This document shows positions 37,024-44,399 of a stretch of DNA of 64,000 nucleotides, piece by piece. Source of the DNA: JAFNAG01 sp963721405 (GTDB taxonomy: Bacteria; Acidobacteriota; UBA6911); assembly GCA_963721405.1 (NCBI GenBank), contig CAVRJA010000014.1:1240001-1304000 (forward strand), written 5' to 3'. Position 1 is the first letter of the stretch, and each line of letters opens with the position of its first letter. The notes beneath the pieces were generated by a model. That model ran no database searches, was not told the origin of the DNA, and was given only the letters and a program-made list of their open reading frames with translations. Made by a program: the position numbers and the translations under genes.

Positions 37024-37458
37024 CTAGCCGCCCGGACCGTCTGCCGAGAGGTAGGATTCGAGCGCATCGAGTTCCCGCCCCAGGTCCTCCACGTGGTTCT
37101 GGAAGAGGTGGCAGAGGGCCAGCCAACCTTTGAGAGCTCCCTGTTCATCGACGACCGGGAAATAGCAGCGGCGGCGGGTGAACATCAGCTTGAGGGCCTC
37201 GTCGGTTCCGGTGTCGGCGGTGATGGTTTCGAAGCGAGTGTTCATCACCTCGCCGACGCGGGTGGTTTCCGGATTGAGACCGGCGGCAACCACGCGTTTG
37301 AGCACATCGTCCTTGGAAAGCGTGCCCGCCAGGCGTTCCCCGTCCATTACTGCGAGGGCGCAGCCGTTCTCGTTCCCCATAATGGGAACGGCCTCCTTCA
37401 CGGTGGCCGTGACAGAGACAGCGGGTGGCGGCACCTGAGCTATCTTGATCACCTTCAT
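37024..37458 (-). CDS. CBS-pair protein
   Basis: The protein has 144 residues consisting of two CBS motifs (about 10-65 and 70-125: VGEVMNTRFETITADTG, YFPVVDEQGALKG) and a short acidic tail. Such stand-alone CBS pairs bind adenine nucleotides and act as energy sensors on other proteins. AAGGAG ahead of ATG 37458 confirms the start. The gene lies between the pseudouridine synthase and the ClpX-like gene on the same strand, with gaps of 109 and 57 bases, so a loose operon is possible. Its partner is unknown. Confidence 0.8.
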   Translation of the reverse strand: MKVIKIAQVPPPAVSVTATVKEAVPIMGNENGCALAVMDGERLAGTLSKDDVLKRVVAAGLNPETTRVGEVMNTRFETITADTGTDEALKLMFTRRRCYFPVVDEQGALKGWLALCHLFQNHVEDLGRELDALESYLSADGPGG

Positions 37459-37515
37459 GGTCGCTCCTTCTGCGAATGACTGCGACTCGGGCCGAACCGA
37501 AGGCAGGAACCACGC

Positions 37516-39084
37516 TCAGTCCGGGTCCCGGATATAGTATGCGCGGATCCAGTTGTCCAATGTGGCCGACGGGTCACGAATTACGTCCGCACCGATTTCG
37601 AAGTGACTTACCCCCCTGGTCTTGCGGATCAGGTCCAGGCCGTGCTCATAGTTTTTGAATGTTTCGGAAAAGACGTCCTCGATTCGCTTTCCGCTTTCAA
37701 TAGCCCTTTGCGCCAGCATTTGCGCCGCCTCGGGCCGAAGGTGGATTTCGATGCCGTTCTTTTCGGACCACTGCTCGGCGATCCGGTCGGCTCTTCGAGC
37801 CAATTCTTCCTGATGAACGTGAGTGGAATCTTCCTGAACCCGTTCCAGGACCTTGAGCGGATCGTCGACCAGTTCGGCGGTCACCTCCAGCCTGCGCACG
37901 GCCGTGTGCGGCAGGTGATACTTGAACTCCCGGAATGTCCGCTCGCAAACACTGACGAGGCTGCGAGCCCCGGTCTGTTCCAGATAGGCCTTTTCCGCAA
38001 GACGGTGCAGTCCCTCGTCGGTGAACACGAGCTCGATCCCATAGGCGTCAAACGCCTGGACATACTGCCGGATGATCGATCCTTCTGAGTGCTTGAGAAT
38101 CTGAAACAGCTCCTCGACTCCCAACTCGAGACAGGTTACGACCACGGGGAGGCGGCCGACGAATTCCGATTCGAATCCATATTCTATGAAATCGGTGCTT
38201 TTCACGAGCGACATATAGTCTTCGTCCTGCAGAGAGGATGCAGTCCGTCCGACAAATCCGATACTCTGCGCGCCGACGCGCTTGCGGATGATCGGCGTCA
38301 GTCCATTGAATGCTCCGCTGACAATGAACAGAATGTGACGGGTATTGATGACCGACCGGCTGACCTTCCCCTTGGACTGAAACTCTATCGCTGCCTGCAA
38401 TTGGGATGTCAGGTCGAAGGGCGAGCGCAGGCTGACCTCGGTCTCTTCCATCAGCTTCAGCAGGCCGCGCTGGACGCCGCCGCCGCTCACGTCCCTTCCA
38501 AGTACGTTGGCTGGCGTGGCGATCTTGTCGATCTCGTCCAGATAGATAATGCCGTATTCTGCCAACCGGATATTCCCGTCCGCCTTTTGAACCAGCTCCC
38601 GAACCAGGTCCTCCACATCGCCGCCGACGTATCCGGTTTCGGAAAATTTTGTGGCGTCCGCTTTTACGAAAGGAACCCCGATAAGGTCGGCGACCGTGCG
38701 CACAAGGTAGGTTTTGCCGACCCCCGTAGGCCCAAGCATGACGATATTCTGCTTGGAGTACTCCCTGCAGCGCTCCTGGCTCGAGCAGTGCTTGATATGG
38801 TTATAGTGATCGCAAATTGCGGTGGCGAGAACCTTTTTCGCGGCATCCTGCCTGATTACAAAACGGTCGAGATAATTCTTTATGTCGCGGGGCAGGTGGT
38901 CGAAATGGAGGTCCAGCGGAGCCTCTTTGGACTCGGTCCCCTCCTCAGCGGTTCTGGCCTGATCCGGCTGCGCAGTCAGAACCCCGAGTTGCACTCGATC
39001 CCCGTACTTCTTCGTGAAAAACTCCTCCATGTCTCGCCGCAGTTCATCGGGGTTCGGCCAGCTGGGGGTAGGATCCTTTGGCAA
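37516..39084 (-). CDS. ClpX-like AAA+ unfoldase, without zinc domain and with C-terminal extension
   Basis: A 522-residue AAA+ ATPase close to ClpX: Walker A GPTGVGKT (118-125), pore loop GYVG (151-154) and Walker B YLDEID (181-186). SGAFNGL and the ClpP-docking tripeptide IGF (275-277) follow in the same order as in ClpX. The N-terminal zinc-binding domain of ClpX is missing, replaced by about 60 residues of acidic/hydrophilic sequence. About 100 residues are added at the C-terminus. Retained pore and IGF loops predict substrate unfolding into ClpP. Start codon is TTG 39084, with GGAGG nine bases upstream, which decides the start. Normal clpX is not in this window. It may be a specialised paralogue. 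Confidence 0.85.
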   Translation of the reverse strand: MPKDPTPSWPNPDELRRDMEEFFTKKYGDRVQLGVLTAQPDQARTAEEGTESKEAPLDLHFDHLPRDIKNYLDRFVIRQDAAKKVLATAICDHYNHIKHCSSQERCREYSKQNIVMLGPTGVGKTYLVRTVADLIGVPFVKADATKFSETGYVGGDVEDLVRELVQKADGNIRLAEYGIIYLDEIDKIATPANVLGRDVSGGGVQRGLLKLMEETEVSLRSPFDLTSQLQAAIEFQSKGKVSRSVINTRHILFIVSGAFNGLTPIIRKRVGAQSIGFVGRTASSLQDEDYMSLVKSTDFIEYGFESEFVGRLPVVVTCLELGVEELFQILKHSEGSIIRQYVQAFDAYGIELVFTDEGLHRLAEKAYLEQTGARSLVSVCERTFREFKYHLPHTAVRRLEVTAELVDDPLKVLERVQEDSTHVHQEELARRADRIAEQWSEKNGIEIHLRPEAAQMLAQRAIESGKRIEDVFSETFKNYEHGLDLIRKTRGVSHFEIGADVIRDPSATLDNWIRAYYIRDPD

Positions 39085-39203
39085 TTAAAAAAACCTCCTC
39101 AATTCAATAACTTCGGAAGACACCACGCTCGCGGCGCCGAACAAAGTATGAGGAATCGCGGTTGAAAAATCAATCTTCGAGGGAAGTTGCCAAACGCATG
39201 CCG

Positions 39204-39911
39204 TCAGCGATGCGCGCGCCTTCGGGGGATATCGATCTTACTTACCAAAGGCTTGGCACGCTTGGTCAGCTTGCCGAGGACGCGAGACGGCTTCTTGCTG
39301 GATGCGACGACGGCGCGGCGCATCGCCGCCGGTCTGCCGGACTTCTTTGAGGAAACTGCCTTCTTGTGCGCCGGCTTCCTGGGAGTGGCTTCAACTGCCG
39401 CGGGTTCCTGGACTTCCTTTTCAAAAGTCTGGGACAGGACCGCGCAACGCTGGCCCAGGGCCGGATCTCCGGAATAGGATTGAACCAGACGCTCGATGCG
39501 GGCGATGTGCGCCTTGACCATTACGTAAAAGTCGACGGAGCGATCCGACCATACCGAGCGCAGCGTACGGATCAGCGGTGCATAGATCTTAAGGATGATT
39601 GGTTCCTCCAGGCCCAGCGTCTGCGTCAGGCATTCCCGGAGTGAGGTGGCGGACCCGTTCGGCTCCGAATCCAGACTGAGCTCGGTGGCGCGAGCGAGCT
39701 CCTTCTCCTGCTTTTTTAAGGCCACCCAGAAAGAAACCGGGAGTTTCTTCAGGCTCTCTGCCTGCGCCTCCAGGTCATGTGCCATCACAGACCAGGTTTC
39801 GCTGATCAGTAGGTTGCCCTCAAAATGTTGCTGCAGCAATGCATAGTACTTCGCCCTGGCTCTCTGAAGCTTAAGGAGGGGGCCTCGAAGTTTTATGGGC
39901 AAATTAGTCAT
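39204..39911 (-). CDS. Hypothetical protein with basic, histone-like tail
   Basis: A 235-residue protein not matching a family I know. Residues 1-165 are helical and mixed-charge. The last 70 residues are Lys/Arg/Ala/Pro-rich with repeats like PRKPAHKKAVSSKK and LGKLTKRAKPL, resembling histone H1-type or AlgP-like tails. It could bind nucleic acid. It ends 119 bases upstream of the ClpX-like gene on the same strand, so the two may be co-transcribed. No clear ribosome site precedes ATG 39911. A physical or substrate link to the unfoldase is only an idea. Confidence 0.65.
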   Translation of the reverse strand: MTNLPIKLRGPLLKLQRARAKYYALLQQHFEGNLLISETWSVMAHDLEAQAESLKKLPVSFWVALKKQEKELARATELSLDSEPNGSATSLRECLTQTLGLEEPIILKIYAPLIRTLRSVWSDRSVDFYVMVKAHIARIERLVQSYSGDPALGQRCAVLSQTFEKEVQEPAAVEATPRKPAHKKAVSSKKSGRPAAMRRAVVASSKKPSRVLGKLTKRAKPLVSKIDIPRRRAHR

Positions 39912-40111
39912 AATTTAAAGCTAAGTTGCTGCCAGACATCTGAATCTTCAAAAAATGGCGTCACGCAGGCCACCGAGGAATACTCTGTTGCAACTGTGGA
40001 GTTTATCAGCAATTGAGGGAGGAGTAAAGCCTAATCTCCGTCCCCGGTCGTAAGGCTGAGAATCGCGATCCTTGCCGGCGCAGCAATCCCGCCCGCCCGG
40101 GAATTACCCGC

Positions 40112-41044
40112 CTACCGATCAACGGCGCTCTGCAGGCACTGGATGAGGCGGCCGGAGGCATCCAGGCGGACCCGTGTCCCCAGGGGAAGGACCCAGTTGT
40201 CGGTTCCGTGGCCTGATGGAAACTTAGCAATTACAGGTACTTGCAGATCTTTCAGCAAGTCTCTGAGAGTCTCTTCAAGGGTGTAGGGCTCACCCGTCGG
40301 CTCGCAATCCTGAAAACTGCCGAGCAAGAGGCCGGCAATTCCGTCGAGCTTGTTGGCAAGCCGGAGCTGGGTCAGCATGCGGTCGATCCGGTAGGGGGGC
40401 TCCCCCAAGTCCTCGATGAAGAGAATTTTTTCTTTTGTGTCCAATTCGTAGGGCGTCCCAAGACTGGCCGCAATCAGGGACAGGCAACCGCCGATCAGTT
40501 CCCCCTCGGCGGTACCCGGCGCCCATGTCTCCAGGTCGGGAAACGAATACGATGCCAGGTATTCCGGGTCGGTCCAGATCGACAGCAGGTGCTCCTTTGG
40601 CTTTTCCCCGATATTCCCCAACGCCGGTGAGGTCGCCATCGGGCCGTGGAACGTCACCCAGCCGAAACGACGCCGAAAAAACAGGTGCATCGTGGTTAAA
40701 TCACTGAAACCCATGAAGATCTTGCAATGGCCCGCCAGGCGTTCAGGATCGAGGAACGCCAGCAGCCGGGAGCACCCGTACCCGCCTCGAAGTGAAACTA
40801 TGGCCTGGACTTCCGGGTCCTCGAACGAATGCATGAGTTCCTCAGCCCGCTCCGCATCCGCACCCGCGAGGTACCGCAGGGTGTGAAATATGCGCTCCTC
40901 ATAACGGACCCGGAATCCCATCCGCTCCAACGCCGCCAGTCCGCGATGAAAGTCATCCCGCTGGGCGACAGGGCCCGCTGGAGCGACGATAGCTATAGTA
41001 TCCCCCGGTTTCAAGGCTTTCGGGCGGGTGACAGGAATATCCAT
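40112..41044 (-). CDS. LD-carboxypeptidase, S66 family
   Basis: A 310-residue enzyme of the MccF/LdcA group. The nucleophile is Ser114 in MGFSDLT, with the preceding block IVSLRGGYGCSRLL. The conserved Glu (LFIEDLGEPPYRIDRM) and His (SGHGTDNW) complete the Ser-Glu-His triad. LdcA removes the terminal D-Ala from tetrapeptides of recycled cell wall; the family also includes self-immunity enzymes such as MccF. No signal peptide is seen, so it acts in the cytoplasm as LdcA does. It is transcribed alone. Confidence 0.85.
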   Translation of the reverse strand: MDIPVTRPKALKPGDTIAIVAPAGPVAQRDDFHRGLAALERMGFRVRYEERIFHTLRYLAGADAERAEELMHSFEDPEVQAIVSLRGGYGCSRLLAFLDPERLAGHCKIFMGFSDLTTMHLFFRRRFGWVTFHGPMATSPALGNIGEKPKEHLLSIWTDPEYLASYSFPDLETWAPGTAEGELIGGCLSLIAASLGTPYELDTKEKILFIEDLGEPPYRIDRMLTQLRLANKLDGIAGLLLGSFQDCEPTGEPYTLEETLRDLLKDLQVPVIAKFPSGHGTDNWVLPLGTRVRLDASGRLIQCLQSAVDR

Positions 41045-41212
41045 ACGAAAGACGCGACTGGAATATATAATTCAGTCCATTCATTCTGGATTTCCGGATC
41101 CCGCCGGATGCAGTACAGATTGCGGGGCGAAGAACTGGAAATCCAGATTCCGAAATGAGCTTGCGAAAATCAGAACGATGCCAAAACAACCATCCAACCT
41201 GTAAGGGCAACC

Positions 41213-41830
41213 ATGCTCAACTATATCTGGCTTGGCCTGATTATTGTTGCCGTAGTGCTGGGGGGAATCAACGGTAAAATCGAAAATGTCACCAAGGCGG
41301 CCATCGATTCTGCCGGCAACTCGGTGACGATTGCCATCGGACTCATAGGGGTCATGGCTCTGTGGCTTGGAATCATGAAGATTGCCGAGAATGCGGGACT
41401 TATGTCCCTTCTCGGGCGTGCCATATCCCCGGTGATGAAGCGCATCTTCTCCGAGGTCCCTCACGACCATCCTGCGATGGGCAGCATGGCGATGAACATT
41501 GCGGCGAACATGCTCGGGCTCAGCAATGCGGCGACTCCTCTCGGTCTGAAGGCCATGGAAGATCTGGAGAAGCTCAACCGGCATCCAGGGATCGCGACCA
41601 ACGCCATGTGCCTGTTTCTCACCATAAACACGGCGGGTCTGCAGATTATCCCGGCCTCGATGATCAGTATCATGGCAGCGGCCGGTTCCAAGGATCCGAC
41701 CGCGATCATCGGGACCGCTTTCGCCTCCACCCTGTGTGCGCTCATTGCAGGCGTTACGACCGCGAAGGTTCTGGAGCGGTTGAAGATCTTCTCGGTTGAG
41801 CGACTTTCCAGGGAAGGGGGAAAGCCATGA
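41213..41830 (+). CDS. spmA: Nucleoside-recognition membrane protein SpmA
   Basis: A 205-residue integral membrane protein with a nucleoside recognition (Gate) domain: IGLIGVMALWLGIMKIAE, MNIAANMLGLSNAATPLG and TINTAGLQIIP. It is the SpmA half of a pair; in Bacillus both are needed for spore-core dehydration. Its stop overlaps the spmB start as ATGA, confirming a two-gene operon. In an acidobacterium, which does not sporulate, the pair must have another job, possibly transport or membrane homeostasis. Confidence 0.85.
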   Translation: MLNYIWLGLIIVAVVLGGINGKIENVTKAAIDSAGNSVTIAIGLIGVMALWLGIMKIAENAGLMSLLGRAISPVMKRIFSEVPHDHPAMGSMAMNIAANMLGLSNAATPLGLKAMEDLEKLNRHPGIATNAMCLFLTINTAGLQIIPASMISIMAAAGSKDPTAIIGTAFASTLCALIAGVTTAKVLERLKIFSVERLSREGGKP

Positions 41831-42366
41831 TCGCACGCGCCATTTCACTGCTTTCAATCTGGGCCATTCCTGCATTCCTGCTTTTCATTCCTGTGTATGG
41901 CGCGATCAAGGGAGTGAAGGTTTACGAGAGTTTCGTTGAAGGCGCCAAGGAAGGGTTCCAGGTGGGCGTTCGCATCATCCCCTACCTGGTGGCGATTCTG
42001 GTGGCGGTCGGCATGCTGCGCGGCGCCGGGGCCATCGACATCCTGTCGCGATGGCTGGATCCGGTGCTGCGCCTGATCGGCCTCCCCGCGGAGATCCTGC
42101 CCCTGGCCATCATGAGACCCCTTTCGGGGAGCGGTTCGATGGGAATCGTGACCGAGTTGATAAAAACTCACGGTCCGGACTCATTCCTTGCCCGCCTGGG
42201 CGCGACGGCGTACGCCAGCACAGAGACTACCTTCTATGTCCTGGCGGTCTATTTTGGATCGGTTGGCGTCAAGAAGGCGCGCCACGCCGTGGTCTGCGGC
42301 CTGCTCGCCGATATCGTCAGCCTGATTGCCGCCGTGTTTATCTGCAGGATGGTTTTTGCCGGATGA
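41827..42366 (+). CDS. spmB: Nucleoside-recognition membrane protein SpmB
   Basis: A 179-residue partner of SpmA with the same domain: IPYLVAILVAVGMLRGAGAID, IMRPLSGSGSMGI and GATAYASTETTFYVLAVYFGSVG. Five to six hydrophobic segments are visible. It is co-translated with spmA through a four-base overlap. Downstream lies the TIG-domain gene on the same strand, 261 bases on, probably a separate transcript. Confidence 0.85.
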   Translation: MIARAISLLSIWAIPAFLLFIPVYGAIKGVKVYESFVEGAKEGFQVGVRIIPYLVAILVAVGMLRGAGAIDILSRWLDPVLRLIGLPAEILPLAIMRPLSGSGSMGIVTELIKTHGPDSFLARLGATAYASTETTFYVLAVYFGSVGVKKARHAVVCGLLADIVSLIAAVFICRMVFAG

Positions 42367-42627
42367 GGATGCAGGCTTGAAATGCCGCCCTCGTTGGTTC
42401 AGAATGGCGGCCGTCGGCGAATCGGCGGGAGCTTCTCCTCCGATCAAGGGCCAGGCTGCCGGCCGTTCCCCCCAAGCGATGAGATGGACCGGAGGATGAA
42501 ATCCGAGGGTCTAAGATCACCGGTACGGAGACGTCCAACTCTATCAAGAAAGAATTGGCGCGCAGAGTCGGCAGATGCAATCGGATCTGTCCTGGCCGTG
42601 CCACTTTATGGAAAGGACAAAGTTATC

Positions 42628-44001
42628 ATGAATCGTCAGAGACGGCATTTGTGGATTTTCGGCAAGTTTTTGCTGATGATGGTTCTCGGAACAATCCTGT
42701 TTGTGGGAACCGCAGCCGCGCAGACCGCAGCACCCGTTGCGACCCAGCTTTTCCCGTCTTCAGCACGGGCCGGCAGCCCCGCTTTCACGCTGACCGTTCT
42801 CGGCTCGGGATTTGCGCCCGGCGCGATCGTACAGTGGGACGGTTCCAGTCGCATCACAGCCTTCGTGAACAATGGGGACCTGGAGGCAAGCATAACCGCC
42901 TCCGACCTCGTGAACCCCGGAACCGTGTCGATCACAGTGATTAACCCGGGCAGCCCGGCCTCGAATGCACTGACCTTTACGATCATCACCACGCATCCGA
43001 ATCCGATCATCACGGGGCTCAGCCCTTCGTCCGCGGTCGCCGGTGGACACGCCTTCAACCTGACCGTTTATGGGGACAATTTCTCCGAGCAATCTGTCGT
43101 CCGCTGGAACGGGGAAGACAGAGAGACCTACATACTTGACGAAGCTACTCTCCAGGCCCTGATCACAGAGGAAGACATCGCCTCGGTCGGCACCGCACAG
43201 GTCACTGTATTCGAGGATGCTCCGGGCGGCGGGGCTTCAGACCCCAGGGCATTCGCCATCCGTGAGTTTTCCAATTTCTATTTTCCCCAGGTTGCCGCGG
43301 GCGGAGGCTACACAACGGTGTTCACGCTGATGAACACTGGAGCTGAGACTGACCTCGGCTCGCTGACACTCACCGATACATCGGGAAATCCGCTTGTCGT
43401 GTCCGGAGCGGCAGGTTCCAGTGCTCCGACTTCGGCGTCGCAGTTCCCGTTGGTGGTGCCCGCCGGGGGCATCACGATCATCACCGCCACGGCGCCCAGC
43501 GGCAGTTCTACAACCAAGACCGGTTGGGCCCGCGTCGATAGCACCAAGGGTCTGTTGAGCGGTGTGGCCAGCTTCCAGACGACGCAGGGAAACCTGGTGA
43601 CTTCGATCGCCGGAGTCCTGGCAGCGCAGCCGATTGGTTCCGGGACCATTCCCGTGGACAACGACGCCACCCGCGGGCGCAGGGCCGGCTTTGCCGTCGC
43701 CAACCCGAACTCTTTCGACATTCGCGTGCAGATCATCGTCCTGGATGAAAACGGCCATCAGGTCGGCAATACCCTGGTGCCTCCGGAGTTGAATCCTCTG
43801 TCCGCCGGCAGGCAGGTTGCCAAGTTCCTGGACGAATACCTTCCACAGCTCGCGACCTTCAAGGGAACCATGATCCTGCTGCCCGAAGGTTCCGGTTCTG
43901 AATTCGTTGCCGTTGCATTGTCGATCAGCCAGGGGTTGACCAGCCTCGGGTCCATGTCGGTGATTCCGGTTGTCCCCGGATACACGCCGGCTATCCGCTA
44001 G
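42628..44001 (+). CDS. Secreted protein with two IPT/TIG domains
   Basis: A 457-residue protein with a signal peptide (about 1-32, GTILFVGTAAAQ). Two IPT/TIG immunoglobulin-like domains follow at about 38-115 (ATQLFPSSARAGSPAF) and 120-210 (ITGLSPSSAVAGGHAF). The C-terminal half is beta-rich (FPQVAAGGGYTTVFTLMNTG, SGVASFQTT) and is common in acidobacterial extracellular proteins. It is probably exported or surface-bound with an adhesive role. GAAAGGA (42611-42617) sets the start at ATG 42628; the frame is open to 42382. A dispersed repeat begins two bases after its stop codon. Confidence 0.75.
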   Translation: MNRQRRHLWIFGKFLLMMVLGTILFVGTAAAQTAAPVATQLFPSSARAGSPAFTLTVLGSGFAPGAIVQWDGSSRITAFVNNGDLEASITASDLVNPGTVSITVINPGSPASNALTFTIITTHPNPIITGLSPSSAVAGGHAFNLTVYGDNFSEQSVVRWNGEDRETYILDEATLQALITEEDIASVGTAQVTVFEDAPGGGASDPRAFAIREFSNFYFPQVAAGGGYTTVFTLMNTGAETDLGSLTLTDTSGNPLVVSGAAGSSAPTSASQFPLVVPAGGITIITATAPSGSSTTKTGWARVDSTKGLLSGVASFQTTQGNLVTSIAGVLAAQPIGSGTIPVDNDATRGRRAGFAVANPNSFDIRVQIIVLDENGHQVGNTLVPPELNPLSAGRQVAKFLDEYLPQLATFKGTMILLPEGSGSEFVAVALSISQGLTSLGSMSVIPVVPGYTPAIR

Positions 44002-44003
44002 AC

Positions 44004-44190
44004 GAGTTTCTGTCGCGAAACTCAATCATTGTCCTTCCTGGTCCTGGACGTTGACGTGGACCTCGACATGGACGTGGACAGCCTTGATTGATGCAGCCTT
44101 TCGCGAATTCGGCACTTAGATAAGATAGGGCCATAGGTTCTTGCCGGGTCTGCGTCCACGTCCAGGTCCAAGTCCAGATCTAGGTCGGAC
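44004..44190 (+). repeat. Dispersed hexamer-arm element, copy A
   Basis: It starts with the palindrome GAGTTTCTGTCGCGAAACTC (44004-44023). A run of GGAC hexamers follows (about 44041-44085, CTGGAC/GTGGAC units), and then a unique core including CTTTCGCGAATTCGGCACTT and GGGCCATAGGTTCTTGCCG. The inverse hexamer arm (GTCCACGTCCAGGTCC, about 44157-44180) closes it. It aligns along its whole length with the inverse of the copy at 56203-56397, roughly four bases in five by eye. Its right terminus seems lost. It begins two bases after the TIG gene's stop codon. Confidence 0.8.
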
Positions 44191-44347
44191 GAGTGTGGAG
44201 CTTGGCGGCAGGAACGAGACTAGTGTCACATGTGGCCGCGGATTTCGGCCCGCCGGCGTTTTAGCTCGGGGCCGCTCGCTTGGGCAAAGGCGTGTCAGGT
44301 TTGGTGAATCTTTTTGCCCCTCCTGCAGCCGGGTTCGCAAATTCTAA

Positions 44348-44356
44348 TGGTATGAT
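44348..44356 (+). promoter_or_regulatory. Extended -10 promoter of the pyrophosphatase gene
   Basis: TGGTATGAT (44348-44356) is an extended -10 box (TGn plus TATGAT). No good -35 hexamer is present at the usual distance, which extended -10 promoters tolerate. It would give a leader of about 37 bases, ending in GGGAGGAG ahead of ATG 44400. Confidence 0.5.
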
Positions 44357-44399
44357 CTTTGCCTGGAGTCTTTGTGTCTGTGTTGGGAGGAGTAACTAG

